In this document: piece by piece, positions 9,715 through 18,869 of the stretch
Layout: each line of letters opens with the position of its first letter
Position numbering within the stretch: position 1 is the first letter of the stretch
Assembly: GCA_964420925.1 (NCBI GenBank)
Contig: CAYQVB010000145.1
Location: forward strand, 18,860 to 82,859
Direction: 5' to 3'
DNA length: 64,000 bases
Origin: JAJEAD01 sp964420925
Lineage (GTDB): Bacteria > Pseudomonadota > Gammaproteobacteria > HK1
The notes under the pieces: generated by a model
What the model was told of the DNA's origin: nothing
What the model saw: the letters and a program-made list of their open reading frames with translations, nothing else
The model's database searches: none
Position numbers and translations under genes: made by a program

Positions 9715-10727
9715 TGCGCGAGCGCGACCCACTCCAGCTCCCGGTCGCCGGCCTGCTCGCCGCGGCCGCGGTCGCCGCGTGGTTCGGATCCGGCTACTTC
9801 GGCAAGGAGCTGCTCGCGGAGATCGCGATCCTCGCGATCTTCGCGATGAGCCTCGACCTCCTGGTGGGAGTCGCGGGGATGGTGTCCCTGGGTCACGCCG
9901 GCTTCCTGGCGCTCGGCGCCTACTCGACCGCCGCCGCCACTGTGTTCTGGGGCTGGCCGCCGATGGCCGCGCTAGTGTTCTCGGTGGCGGTCGCGGGCAC
10001 GTGCTCGCTCGGTGTGGGCCTGTTCGCGGTCCGTCTGGGCGGCGTCTTCTTCATCATGATCACGCTCGCGATCGGGCAGATGTTCTACGCCTACTTCTTC
10101 AAAGCCCGGGCCTTCGGCGGAGACAACGGGATGGCGGGAACCCCGCGATTCGATCTCTCACCTCTCGGCCTGGAGACCGGCGACCCCGCGGTGTTCTCGG
10201 TGCTCATGGTGGCGCTCGCGGTGGCGGTCTACTTCGCCCTGCTGCTCCTGGTGCGCTCTCCCTTCGGGACCATGCTCACCGCCATCCACCAGAACGAGAG
10301 CCGCCTCGCCTCCCTCGGTTGCCCGGTGCTCCGCTACAAGCTGACCGCATTCGGTGTGGCGGGCGCGATAGCCGGCCTCGCCGGCGCCCTGATGGCGCAG
10401 CACACCGGATTCGTGTCGCCCGATCTCGCCTTCTGGACCCTCTCCGGCGAGGCCCTGATCATCGTCATTCTCGGCGGCAGCGGCAGCCTCGTCGGCGCCG
10501 CGGGCGGGGCGGCGGTGTTCGTGCTGCTGCGCGACCACCTGAGCGACGGCTCCTTCTGGCGAGGCCTGTACTTGCCTGAAGACATCGCGAACCACTGGCA
10601 GCTCGTCATGGGGCTGTTCTTCATCGCGGTCGTGCTGCTTGCGAGGGACGGGCTCTACGGGCGCCTGTCCTGGGCCGTGGAACGCGTGCGCTCGGCCTGG
10701 CGCGACCGCGGGAGCGGCAAGGCGTGA
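9714..10727 (+). CDS. Branched-chain-type ABC transporter permease (LivM family)
   Basis: A 337-residue polytopic membrane protein with the LivM signature GMVSLGHAGFLALGAY at about residues 60-75 and the EALIIVILGGSGSLVGAAGG segment near 245-264. The start is the ATG overlapping the stop of the LivH-type gene; the frame is open further upstream only as an out-of-frame shadow of that gene. Its end overlaps the GTG start of the first ATPase by four bases (GTGA), so translation of the whole operon is probably coupled. Confidence 0.9.
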   Translation: MRERDPLQLPVAGLLAAAAVAAWFGSGYFGKELLAEIAILAIFAMSLDLLVGVAGMVSLGHAGFLALGAYSTAAATVFWGWPPMAALVFSVAVAGTCSLGVGLFAVRLGGVFFIMITLAIGQMFYAYFFKARAFGGDNGMAGTPRFDLSPLGLETGDPAVFSVLMVALAVAVYFALLLLVRSPFGTMLTAIHQNESRLASLGCPVLRYKLTAFGVAGAIAGLAGALMAQHTGFVSPDLAFWTLSGEALIIVILGGSGSLVGAAGGAAVFVLLRDHLSDGSFWRGLYLPEDIANHWQLVMGLFFIAVVLLARDGLYGRLSWAVERVRSAWRDRGSGKA

Positions 10728-11473
10728 GCGAGGCCGTGTTCCGGGCGACGGGGCTTCGCAAGTCCTTCGGGTCGCTGCGCGTCACCGATGACGTCTCGCT
10801 CGATCTGCCCGCGGGCCGGCGGCACGGGCTGATCGGCCCGAACGGCGCCGGCAAGACCACGCTCTTCGACCTCATCACGGGCGAGGTCGAAGCCGACGCG
10901 GGAGAGGTCTTCCTCGGCGGCCGCTGCCTGAATGGCGCCTCACCGCACGCCAGGGCGCGAGCGGGGCTGGCACGGAGCTTCCAGCGCAACAATCTCTTCC
11001 CGGGGTTGACGGTCCGCGAGAATCTGACTCTCGCCTGCGCGCTGAAGCAGCGCATAGGCCACGTCTTCTGGCGTCGCTCGGCAAGCTTCCCCGGATTGCG
11101 GGAAGAAGCCGAAGCGAACGCCGAGCGCCTGGGGCTCGCCGACCATCTCGGCCAGCGGGTCGCCACTCTCGCCTACGGCACTCAGCGCCAGCTCGAGATC
11201 GGCCTCGCGCTGGTGCAGGAACCCCTCCTGCTGCTCCTCGACGAACCGACCGCGGGGATGAGCCCCGAGGAGACCGCCGGCATTCTCGAACTGCTCTCCT
11301 CCCTGCCCGAGGCGCTGACGCTGCTCATCATCGAGCACGACATGGACGTCATCTTCGGCCTGGCGGAGCGCATCACGGTGCTCGACTACGGGCGGGTGCT
11401 CCTCGAAGGCACCCCGGCCGAAGTGCGGAACTCGGACAAGGTGCGCCGGCGCTATCTCGGGACGGCCCACTGA
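10724..11473 (+). CDS. Branched-chain-type ABC transporter ATP-binding protein (LivG family)
   Basis: A 249-residue ATPase energising the importer. Walker A GPNGAGKTT (about residues 38-46), a degenerate signature (TLAYGTQRQLEIG, with YGTQR in place of LSGGQ as is normal for LivG), Walker B LLLLLDEPTAGMSP and the switch histidine in IIEHDMDVIF are all present. It uses GTG as start codon, overlapping the permease stop. Its TGA overlaps the ATG of the LivF-type partner, so the two nucleotide-binding subunits are likely made in equal amounts. Confidence 0.92.
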   Translation: MSEAVFRATGLRKSFGSLRVTDDVSLDLPAGRRHGLIGPNGAGKTTLFDLITGEVEADAGEVFLGGRCLNGASPHARARAGLARSFQRNNLFPGLTVRENLTLACALKQRIGHVFWRRSASFPGLREEAEANAERLGLADHLGQRVATLAYGTQRQLEIGLALVQEPLLLLLDEPTAGMSPEETAGILELLSSLPEALTLLIIEHDMDVIFGLAERITVLDYGRVLLEGTPAEVRNSDKVRRRYLGTAH

Positions 11474-12186
11474 TGGCGGACGAGGCACTGCTCCGGGTCG
11501 AGGCGCTCGACGCCTACTACGGCCGCAGCCACGTTCTGCAGAGCCTCTCGATCGAGGTGGAGAATGCCAGCGTGGTCGCCCTCCTCGGGCGCAACGGCGC
11601 CGGCAAGTCCACGACGCTCAAGGCGATCATGGGCATCGTGGCCCCGGCGCGGGGCAGCATTCACTTCGACGGCGAGGCGATCCACGAGCTGGCATCCCAC
11701 CGGATCGCGCGCCGGGGCATCGCCTACGTGCCCGAGGACCGCGGCATCTTTCCCTCCCTCACGGTGGAAGAGCACCTGACCTTGAGTCCGCGGCGAGGTG
11801 CGGCAAGCGGTCCTTCCTCCCATGAAGCCATCTACGAGCAGTTCCCCGTCCTCGCGGACCGGCGCCGCCACCGCGGCAACGAGCTGAGCGGAGGCGAGCA
11901 GCAGATGCTCGCGATCGCGCGCGCGCTCACCCAGGCACCGCGCCTGCTCATCCTCGACGAGCCCACCGAGGGGCTCGCGCCCATCGTGGTCGAGAGCATC
12001 GCCCGCATCGTCCACTCCCTGAAGGCGGCGGGCCTGACGATGCTTCTGGTCGAGCAGAACTGTCCCTTCGCGATCGGCCTCTCGGAGCGGATCTACGTGC
12101 TCGGCAAGGGCCGGGTGCAATGGGAAGGCGGTCCCAACGCGCTCGACGCGAGCCCCGACGTGACCGCGACCTGGCTGGGGGTCTAA
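11473..12186 (+). CDS. Branched-chain-type ABC transporter ATP-binding protein (LivF family)
   Basis: A 237-residue ATPase, last gene of the five-gene importer. Walker A GRNGAGKSTT (about residues 39-48), signature NELSGGEQQML, Walker B RLLILDEPTEGLAP and the H-loop equivalent LLVEQNCPFAIGL (with Gln, typical of LivF) are intact. The family length is normal. The hetero-dimer with the LivG-type subunit would drive uptake of the ligand captured by the first-gene product. Confidence 0.92.
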   Translation: MADEALLRVEALDAYYGRSHVLQSLSIEVENASVVALLGRNGAGKSTTLKAIMGIVAPARGSIHFDGEAIHELASHRIARRGIAYVPEDRGIFPSLTVEEHLTLSPRRGAASGPSSHEAIYEQFPVLADRRRHRGNELSGGEQQMLAIARALTQAPRLLILDEPTEGLAPIVVESIARIVHSLKAAGLTMLLVEQNCPFAIGLSERIYVLGKGRVQWEGGPNALDASPDVTATWLGV

Positions 12187-12309
12187 GGGGGTGGCAATGT
12201 AGGGTGCCAGGCCAAGCACTGCGTCGGTGGCCGGGACCGGCAGCCGATGTCCACCGATTCCAGCCCGGCACCGCGCTCACTCCGTGTACCGGGCAGCCAA
12301 GAGGAGTTC

Positions 12310-12350
12310 AACCCCTGGGGGTCAGACAGGGGTTAAATTGGGGGACAGAT
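12310..12350. repeat. Remnant of a transposase-associated (REP/RAYT-like) repeat
   Basis: An 8-base inverted repeat (12310-12317 AACCCCTG with 12327-12334) around GGGGTCAGA is followed by TTAAATTGGGGGACAGATT. The phrases 'gggGTCAGAC' and 'AATTggggacAGATT' recur in proteobacterial repeats flanking IS200-like/REP-associated tyrosine transposase genes. No transposase frame is present, so this is taken as a solo remnant within the 190-base gap before the DUF3179 gene. The match is from memory and not checked against a database. Confidence 0.45.
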
Positions 12351-12376
12351 TCACCGCCCGAGATCAGGAGATTCAC

Positions 12377-13747
12377 ATGCCAGCCCGCCGCAACGTCTTT
12401 GTAGCGTTTTGGGTCCTTCTCATGCTGGCGTCTGCCGCCCTCCCGTCTCGGGCCGAAGTCGGCGAGCGCGCCGTCGCCCGGGCATTCCTCACCCTCGTTG
12501 CGGGAGAAGAGCAGGACATGTCTGGCGCAGTGGAATTGATCAGGTCGACGTGGAAACCGTCATATCTGCCGATGGCGCTCGATGTGCTGCGCCTGATCCG
12601 CAGTCCCGCCGCCTCCGTCGCCCTCATGCACACCATGCAGACCGAAGTCGGCGTCGAGCACGGTTACGATCTCGGCGCATGGCAGCGAGGGATGTGGCGC
12701 GCGCCGGAGGAGAGGCATCCGCGCTACGCGGCATTCAAGGGCGCCCTCTACAGCTACATCGACCCGCGCTTCTCGGCCTACTTCGACGAGGTGGGCGAAC
12801 CTCTGATACGTCTCGACGAGATCGTCTGGGGCGGCGTCAGGCAGGACGGCATTCCGCCGCTGCGAAACCCGGCAATGCTCGCCGCGGCCGACGCCGACTA
12901 CCTCGAAGACGATCACATCGTGTTCGGCATCTCGGTCAACGGCGATGCCCGGGCCTATCCGAAACGGATCCTCGGCTGGCACGAGATGTTCGTCGACACG
13001 GTCGGCGGAGTGCCGGTCGCCGGCGTGTACTGCACGCTCTGCGGCACCGTGATCCTCTACCGTACCGAGCACGAGGGAGTGAACCACGCGCTCGGCACGA
13101 GCGGCTTCCTCTACCGTTCCAACAAGCTCATGTACGACCAGGCCACCCAGTCGCTGTGGAGCACGATGCGGGGAACGCCGGTGGTCGGGCCACTCGCGGG
13201 CAAGGGCATCGTGCTCGACCGGGGCAGCGTAGTCACCACCACCTGGGGCGAGTGGCGGCGGCGCCATGCCGACACGAGGGTGCTCTCGCTCGACACCGGT
13301 CACCAGCGCGACTACGCCGAAGGGGCCGCCTACCGGGACTACTTCGCGACCGACGAAGTGATGTTCACGATCCCCGTCTTCGACTCGCGGCTCAAGAACA
13401 AGGATGAGGTGTTCACGGTGCTGCTGGCCTCGCATCCCGATCGACCGCTCGCGATATCGGCCGACTTCCTCGCCGCGAATCCCGTGCATCACGAGACGAT
13501 CGAAGACACCGCGTTCGTGGTGCTCACCGACCCGTCCGGGGCCAACCGCGCCTACGCGAGCGAAGACGTGACATTCATCGGATACGACGGCGACCGCAGC
13601 GTGCGGGACGGCGAAGGCGGAAAGTGGACGATGAACGAGCACGCCCTCAGCGCCGAGGACGGCCGCGTGCTCCACCGCATCCCGGCGCAGCGCGCCTTCT
13701 GGTTCGGCTGGTACGGCGCGTTCCCCCACACGCGCTTGGTGCATTGA
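12377..13747 (+). CDS. DUF3179-domain secreted protein
   Basis: A 456-residue protein with an N-terminal signal peptide (residues 1-26, LLMLASAALPSRA) and a DUF3179 domain through most of the remainder. Typical DUF3179 landmarks are GISVNGDARAYP, GWHEMFVDTVGGVPV, the CTLCGT pair of cysteines (about residues 217-220) and LYRSNKLMYDQATQSLWS. The biochemical role of the family is unknown; it is exported and the two cysteines could bind metal or form a disulfide. ATG is chosen because of the AGGAG site six bases upstream. It stands alone, with a repeat remnant before it and a nucleoside hydrolase gene about 60 bases after. Confidence 0.85.
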   Translation: MPARRNVFVAFWVLLMLASAALPSRAEVGERAVARAFLTLVAGEEQDMSGAVELIRSTWKPSYLPMALDVLRLIRSPAASVALMHTMQTEVGVEHGYDLGAWQRGMWRAPEERHPRYAAFKGALYSYIDPRFSAYFDEVGEPLIRLDEIVWGGVRQDGIPPLRNPAMLAAADADYLEDDHIVFGISVNGDARAYPKRILGWHEMFVDTVGGVPVAGVYCTLCGTVILYRTEHEGVNHALGTSGFLYRSNKLMYDQATQSLWSTMRGTPVVGPLAGKGIVLDRGSVVTTTWGEWRRRHADTRVLSLDTGHQRDYAEGAAYRDYFATDEVMFTIPVFDSRLKNKDEVFTVLLASHPDRPLAISADFLAANPVHHETIEDTAFVVLTDPSGANRAYASEDVTFIGYDGDRSVRDGEGGKWTMNEHALSAEDGRVLHRIPAQRAFWFGWYGAFPHTRLVH

Positions 13748-13808
13748 CGCCCGGCACTCCTCCCACCCTGCGATTCTCATTCCGAATCCCGGGCTGAGCG
13801 AAAACACC

Positions 13809-14816
13809 GTGGCGCGCAATTCCGAGAGTAGCGCAGCCGGATCGGAGCGCAGCGCGGCGTTGCCCGTGATCCTCGACTGCGATACCGGCCACGACGACGC
13901 GATGGCGATCCTGCTCGCGGCGCGCACGCTCGACTTGCGGGGGGTGACCACGGTGCATGGCAACGCGACCGTCGAGCTCACCACCGTCAACACCTGCAAG
14001 GTCCTGGAGCTCGCGGGCCTCGACGACGTTCCGATTGCGGTCGGGGCGGCGCAGTCGCTGAAGCGGCGGATCTCCCACGCTCCCGGAGTGCACGGCGTCA
14101 CCGGGATGGACGGCCCCGATCTGCCCCCGCCCTCCATCCAGCCCGTCGCGGAGACCGCGCTCGAGCTCATCGCCCGGACCGCGGCCGAAGTGGACGGTCT
14201 GCACCTCATCGCGACCGGACCGCTCACCAACATCGCCGCTGCGCTCCAGGCCGGCGGCGAGGAGCTGGCGACGCGCATCGCCGGGCTCAGCCTGATGGGG
14301 GGCTCGACCGGGCAGGGCAATGCGAGCGCGGCAGCCGAGTTCAACGTCTGGGCGGACCCGGAGGCGGCCGACGTGGTGTTCCGAAGCGGTGTTCCCATCA
14401 GGATGGTGGGCCTGAACGTGACCCGCCAGGTTCCGGCCACGCCTGGACACCGGCAGCGCGTCCGTGCGCTCGGCACGCGTGCCGCGGTCGCGGTTGCGGA
14501 GCTGCTCGACTTCTTCAGCGAGCAACTCGAGCAACGCTACGGGCTGCCGGGCGCATCCATGCACGATCCGCTCGCGGTCTCGGCGCTCGCCGACCCGCAG
14601 GTGCTGCGATTCGAGTCGATGCAGGTCGACATCGAGCTCGCAGGCGAGCACACCCGCGGCATGACGGTGTGCGACTATCGCCACCTTTCTGCGGAGTCCG
14701 CCGGCATGACGCGGCAGCGCGACCCGCTCGGACGCCCGAACGCCGAGGTCGCGGTCGCCGTGGACGCCGAGCGCTTCTGGGAACGATTCGTCGAAGTGCT
14801 GACGACCTACCCATGA
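13809..14816 (+). CDS. Nucleoside hydrolase (IunH/RihA-type)
   Basis: A 335-residue calcium-dependent N-ribohydrolase that splits ribonucleosides, releasing base and ribose. The calcium/catalytic motif DCDTGHDDAMA lies at residues 23-33, the ATGPLTNIAAAL segment near 135-146, NVWADPEAADVVF near 179-191 and the C-terminal metal histidine in MHDPLAV near 252. The start is GTG. The last four bases overlap the start of the M20 peptidase gene (ATGA), so the two are cotranscribed and may act in one salvage or degradation route, for example on nucleoside or N-acyl substrates. The base specificity cannot be read. Confidence 0.88.
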   Translation: MARNSESSAAGSERSAALPVILDCDTGHDDAMAILLAARTLDLRGVTTVHGNATVELTTVNTCKVLELAGLDDVPIAVGAAQSLKRRISHAPGVHGVTGMDGPDLPPPSIQPVAETALELIARTAAEVDGLHLIATGPLTNIAAALQAGGEELATRIAGLSLMGGSTGQGNASAAAEFNVWADPEAADVVFRSGVPIRMVGLNVTRQVPATPGHRQRVRALGTRAAVAVAELLDFFSEQLEQRYGLPGASMHDPLAVSALADPQVLRFESMQVDIELAGEHTRGMTVCDYRHLSAESAGMTRQRDPLGRPNAEVAVAVDAERFWERFVEVLTTYP

Positions 14817-15973
14817 GCAGCCCCCGACCCAACCGACCCGAATACGACGCCGACGAGATCCTGGAAGGCATCCGGACCTGGGTCTTCGTCGAGAGTCCCA
14901 CCCACTTCCCCGAGGGCGTCAACCGCGTCATGGACCTCGCAGAGCGGGAAATGCTCTCCCTCGGCGCCGCCATCGAACGCGAGTCCGGCGGCGAGGACTA
15001 CGGCGACCTCCTCACCGCGCGCATACCGGGCGAGTCCGAGGGTCCCGGAGTCCTGGTGCTGGGTCACCTCGACACCGTGCACATGGTGGGGACGCTCGGG
15101 CGCGAGCTGCCCTTTCGGCGCGAGGGCGACCGCGTCTACGGCCCCGGAATCTACGACATGAAGGGCGGGATGTACTCCGCCTGCTACGCGCTCCGGCAAC
15201 TGCTGCGCGCCGGAAGCACGCCGAAGCTGCCGGTGACCTTCATGTTCGTCCCCAACGAGGAGGTCGGGAGCCCCACCACTCGCAGCCGCATCGAGGCGGA
15301 GGCGAAGCGCCACCACTACGTGCTCGTCCCGGAGCCCGCCAAGGGAGGCAAGCTGGTCACGGGACGTCACGCCATCGCGCGATTCCGGGTGAAGGTCCGC
15401 GGCCGTCCCTCCCACGCCGGCTCGACGCTTTCCCGGGGCCGGAGCGCCATTCGGGAGATGGCCGAGCAGATCCTCGTCATCGAAGGCATGAGCGACCACG
15501 AGGCGGGAGTGACCTTGAGCGTCGGCATCGTCCACGGCGGCACCTTCGTCAACGTCGTGCCGATCGAGTGCGAGGCCGAGGTGCTGGCGGTCCTGCCCAC
15601 GCCCCAGGACATCGAGCGCATCAGCGCCGCGATGATGGCGCTCGAACCCATCAATCCGGACGTCGGCGTGGTCGTCGAAGCCGGATCCCTTCGGCCGATC
15701 TTCGCACCCCACGTCAAGGTGATGGATCTCTACGCCCGGGCCGAGGGGCTCGCAAGGGACATCGGCTTCAACCCGGGACACGGGAGCTTCGGCGGTGGCA
15801 GCGACGGAAACTTCACGGGCGCCCTCGGACTTGCCACGCTCGATGGCCTGGGTCCCTGCGGCGACGGCGCCCATACCCACGACGAGTACATCCTGTACTC
15901 GTCACTGGTGCCGAGAGCGCGTCTGCTGGCCGGCCTGCTCGAGACGCTGGACGTGCCCGAAGAGCCGGCCTGA
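14813..15973 (+). CDS. M20-family metallopeptidase/deacylase (carboxypeptidase G2-like)
   Basis: A 386-residue di-zinc hydrolase of the M20 family. Metal motifs are GHLDTVH (about residues 83-89), GPGIYDMKGG (about 109-118), the catalytic base pair in VPNEEVGS (about 145-152) and the C-terminal HTHDE. The insertion at 190-300 is the dimerisation lid domain (RGRPSHAGSTLSRGRSAI). The sequence layout is that of glutamate carboxypeptidase G2-like enzymes, which hydrolyse N-acyl amino acids or folate-type amides. It overlaps the nucleoside hydrolase gene by four bases and converges with the class IV aminotransferase gene. Confidence 0.87.
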   Translation: MSSPRPNRPEYDADEILEGIRTWVFVESPTHFPEGVNRVMDLAEREMLSLGAAIERESGGEDYGDLLTARIPGESEGPGVLVLGHLDTVHMVGTLGRELPFRREGDRVYGPGIYDMKGGMYSACYALRQLLRAGSTPKLPVTFMFVPNEEVGSPTTRSRIEAEAKRHHYVLVPEPAKGGKLVTGRHAIARFRVKVRGRPSHAGSTLSRGRSAIREMAEQILVIEGMSDHEAGVTLSVGIVHGGTFVNVVPIECEAEVLAVLPTPQDIERISAAMMALEPINPDVGVVVEAGSLRPIFAPHVKVMDLYARAEGLARDIGFNPGHGSFGGGSDGNFTGALGLATLDGLGPCGDGAHTHDEYILYSSLVPRARLLAGLLETLDVPEEPA

Positions 15974-15990
15974 CGCGCTCGCTCAGCCCC

Positions 15991-16923
15991 TCAGACCGCG
16001 TCGTAATCCACCGGGGTGGCGTGCCAGCCCTCCTCGTGCTTGCGCCAGTAGAGGCTCTTCAGCCGCTCGGAGAGGAGGCCGGGCCGGCCATTGCCCATCA
16101 CCCGGTTGTCGACCTGCACGATGGGCATGATGCCACCCGCGGTGCTGGAGAGGAACACTTCGTCCGCCTCGCGCAGCTCATCCGGGGTGACCCGCCCGAG
16201 CTCGTAGGGGATTTCGAGCTCCTCGCAAAGCTCCTGCACTGAGCGCCGCGTGATGCCTTCGAGCACGGTGCCTCCCGGTGAGACCACGCGCCCGTCGCTC
16301 ACGCAGAACACGTTGAAGCCGGGACCCTCGGACACGTAGCCCTCGGGATCGACGAGGACCGCGGTGTCGGCGCCCTGCTCCACCGCCTGGAAGAGCCCTC
16401 TCGTCAAGTCTCCCCAGTGGAAGTTCTTGACCGTGGGGTCGACCGAATGGGGCGAGATTCGCGGCACGTCCGAGATGATGAGACGGGCGCCGCGCTCCTG
16501 GATCTCGGGGGACAGGACCCAGATGAAAGGCACCGCGTAGAGGATGAGGCGATTCCGGCAGGTGCGGGGGTCGCGCGATCCGGGTGCGGGGTAGCCACGG
16601 GTGCAGACCATGTCGACATAGGCGTCGCGCAGGCCGCTGAGACGCACGACGTGGATGAGGGCCTCGCGCAAGTGCTCGCGGTCGAGCCCCGGATCGAGGC
16701 GAAGCGCCGCGCAGGAGGCCCGGAATCGGTCCAGGTGATCCTCGAGGCGGAAGAAGCTGCCCTTCCACACGTGCACCACGTCGTAGGTCACGTCCGAACG
16801 GCTGAAGCCCCAGTCGAGCACCGAGACCTGCGCCTCGGAGACCGGGACGAACTCGCCGTCCACGAAGGCCGCGCCATCGGAAAAGTCGACACCGGGAGTG
16901 ATGTTCAATGCCGCTTGCGCCAT
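15991..16923 (-). CDS. Class IV (fold-type IV) PLP aminotransferase
   Basis: A 310-residue transaminase of the BcaT/D-amino-acid/R-amine transaminase superfamily. The N-terminal VDGEFVPVSEAQVSVLDWGF and VTYDVVHVWKGSFFRLEDH segments, the PLP lysine in PTVKNFHW (about Lys165) and the EGPGFNVFCV and SSTAGGIMPIVQVD loops are all present. The VWKGSFFRLEDHLDRF segment is closer to the (R)-selective amine transaminase branch than to classical IlvE, but substrate prediction from this is weak. MAQAALNITPGVDF is taken as start; upstream frame is unconserved. It is monocistronic and converges with the M20 gene. Confidence 0.83.
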   Translation of the reverse strand: MAQAALNITPGVDFSDGAAFVDGEFVPVSEAQVSVLDWGFSRSDVTYDVVHVWKGSFFRLEDHLDRFRASCAALRLDPGLDREHLREALIHVVRLSGLRDAYVDMVCTRGYPAPGSRDPRTCRNRLILYAVPFIWVLSPEIQERGARLIISDVPRISPHSVDPTVKNFHWGDLTRGLFQAVEQGADTAVLVDPEGYVSEGPGFNVFCVSDGRVVSPGGTVLEGITRRSVQELCEELEIPYELGRVTPDELREADEVFLSSTAGGIMPIVQVDNRVMGNGRPGLLSERLKSLYWRKHEEGWHATPVDYDAV

Positions 16924-17243
16924 GAGTGAGTCCGTCCTGCGATGGATGCAGGGCGAGAGACTAACCCCTGGCGCGCACGACTGCACGGGCCATCGCCCGC
17001 TCGGGGGCATCCGCAACCGCCCGAGCCGGAAGACGCCCTCGATCGCGGGAATGGTGAGGTCGACCCCCGGGGCGGCCTTCCCTCCTTTCCGCGAAGCTCG
17101 CTCCCGTGGAGGCAGAGAGCGGAACCCGACCCGCCCCTGCGCTGCGCGCGCTGCCGGGCGCCCGGCATCGGCGACGAGAATCCCCGGCCGGGCATCTACA
17201 ATGCGACGCGGGACGACGAGCATCCGGGTCGCCGCGTATCGTC
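16924..17243. other. Divergent intergenic region before the BetA-like gene
   Basis: A 320-base GC-rich stretch between the minus-strand aminotransferase and the plus-strand GMC oxidoreductase. No gene, tRNA or convincing promoter elements could be made out. In-frame upstream extensions of either gene into it look like shadow coding without family similarity. Confidence 0.5.
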
Positions 17244-18869
17244 ATGACGGAGTTCGACTACATCATCGTCGGCGCCGGGTCCGCCGGTGGAGTGTTGGCC
17301 GCGCGCCTGAGCGAAGACCCGGAGCTGCGGGTGTTGCTCATCGAGGCCGGAGGACGGACGGATCACTGGTCGATCCGCATGCCGGCGGCGCTGGCCGCAC
17401 ATTTCGAGGGCGGTCCGTGGAACTGGTGCTTCTACTCGGTACCGCAGAAGCACCTGGCCGGGCGCCGCATCTTTCAGCCGCGCGGCAAGGGGCTCGGCGG
17501 ATCGTCCGCCATCAACGGCATGGCCTACATTCGAGGTCATGCCCGAGATTACGAGCGCTGGGCCGCGGACGGCGCCCCCGGCTGGTCCTACGCGGAAGTC
17601 CTGCCCTACTTCAAGCGCGGTGAGCGCCACAGCCGGGGCGAAGACGCCTGGCGCGGCGACAAGGGTCCTCTGGCCACCGTGTGCTACGGAGCCGTCGATC
17701 CGATCAACCGGGCATTCGTCGACGCCGGCGCCGAAGCGGGATTCCCCGTTACGCAGGACGTGAACGGCTGGCAGCAGGAAGGCTTCGGTCCCTTCGACAT
17801 GAACATCGACCGGGGCGAGCGCGCGAGCACCGCGCACGCTTACCTCGGTCCGGCGAAGGCAAGAGCGAATCTCGGCATTCGTACCGACAGCGTGGTCACC
17901 AGGATCCTTCTGGACGGCCGCCGGGCACGCGGCGTCGAGCTCTGTTCGCGCGGCGGCAACGAGGCCCTTCGGGCCGAGAGAGAGGTCATTCTGAGCGCCG
18001 GCGCCTTCCAGTCCCCCCAGTTGCTCATGCTCTCGGGGATAGGTCCCGCGGACCACCTGCGCGACCACTCGATCCCGGTGACGCACGACCTGCCCGGCGT
18101 CGGCGGCAACCTCCAGGACCACCTCGAAGTGCACATGCAGTGGCGGGCGGAGAAACGTCACACCCGCAATCGATTCTCCGGTCCGCTCGCAAGGATGGCG
18201 GTCGGCGCACGGTGGTTTGTGACCCGCGACGGTGTCTGCGCCTCGACCCAGGTCGAGGTCGGCGCCTTCACGCGCACCTCGCCCCAGATCCCGCATCCCG
18301 ACATCCAGTACCACTTCTTTCCCCTCCTGCTGGAGGGATGGAAGCCGAGCCGCGCTCGCGGCGGGTTCTGCCTGTGCGTCGGCACCCTGCGAGAGCACAG
18401 TCGCGGGACGGTGCGCCTGGCTTCGGCCGATCCTTCGCATGCACCCCTGATCGACTTCAACTTCCTCGACGATCCTCGCGATCTCGACGATCTGCGAACC
18501 TGCGTGCATCAGGCCCGCGAGGTAGTGTCCCAGCGGGCCTTCGACCCCTTTCGAGGCGATGCGGTGCCGCCCTGGGCTTCCGCCGCCGACGATGGGGCGA
18601 TCGATGCCCTGATTCGGGAAACGGCGGAGAGTGCATACCATCCCTGCGGAACCTGCAAGATGGGTACGGACTCGCTGTCCGTCGTGGATCCGCAGTGTCG
18701 GGTTCACGGGGTGGAGAACCTGCGCGTCGTCGACAGCTCGATCATCCCCTCCATCGTGAGCGGAAATCTCAACGCGCCCACCATGATGATCGGCGAGAAG
18801 GCTTCCGACCTGATCCTCGGCCGGGAGCCGCTGCCGCCTTCCAATGCGGGATATCACGACGCCGTCTGA
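17244..18869 (+). CDS. GMC oxidoreductase, choline dehydrogenase (BetA)-like
   Basis: A 541-residue FAD enzyme of the glucose-methanol-choline family. The dinucleotide-binding motif GAGSAGGVLAARL is at residues 9-21, the FAD signature GKGLGGSSAINGMAYIRG at about 82-99, the catalytic-histidine region HPCGTCKMG at about 466-474, and the C-terminal NLNAPTMMIGEKASDLI. The pattern closely follows BetA, which oxidises choline via betaine aldehyde to glycine betaine at the membrane. Other alcohols are possible. It overlaps the downstream phosphodiesterase gene by 26 bases; that enzyme could release choline from glycerophosphocholine. No betB (aldehyde dehydrogenase) or betI is in the window, although BetA itself can perform both steps. 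Confidence 0.82.
   Translation: MTEFDYIIVGAGSAGGVLAARLSEDPELRVLLIEAGGRTDHWSIRMPAALAAHFEGGPWNWCFYSVPQKHLAGRRIFQPRGKGLGGSSAINGMAYIRGHARDYERWAADGAPGWSYAEVLPYFKRGERHSRGEDAWRGDKGPLATVCYGAVDPINRAFVDAGAEAGFPVTQDVNGWQQEGFGPFDMNIDRGERASTAHAYLGPAKARANLGIRTDSVVTRILLDGRRARGVELCSRGGNEALRAEREVILSAGAFQSPQLLMLSGIGPADHLRDHSIPVTHDLPGVGGNLQDHLEVHMQWRAEKRHTRNRFSGPLARMAVGARWFVTRDGVCASTQVEVGAFTRTSPQIPHPDIQYHFFPLLLEGWKPSRARGGFCLCVGTLREHSRGTVRLASADPSHAPLIDFNFLDDPRDLDDLRTCVHQAREVVSQRAFDPFRGDAVPPWASAADDGAIDALIRETAESAYHPCGTCKMGTDSLSVVDPQCRVHGVENLRVVDSSIIPSIVSGNLNAPTMMIGEKASDLILGREPLPPSNAGYHDAV

Noticed and set aside
12560..14476. 638-residue minus-strand frame across the DUF3179 and nucleoside hydrolase genes
   Set aside because: It spans two well-supported plus-strand genes and has no recognisable domain.
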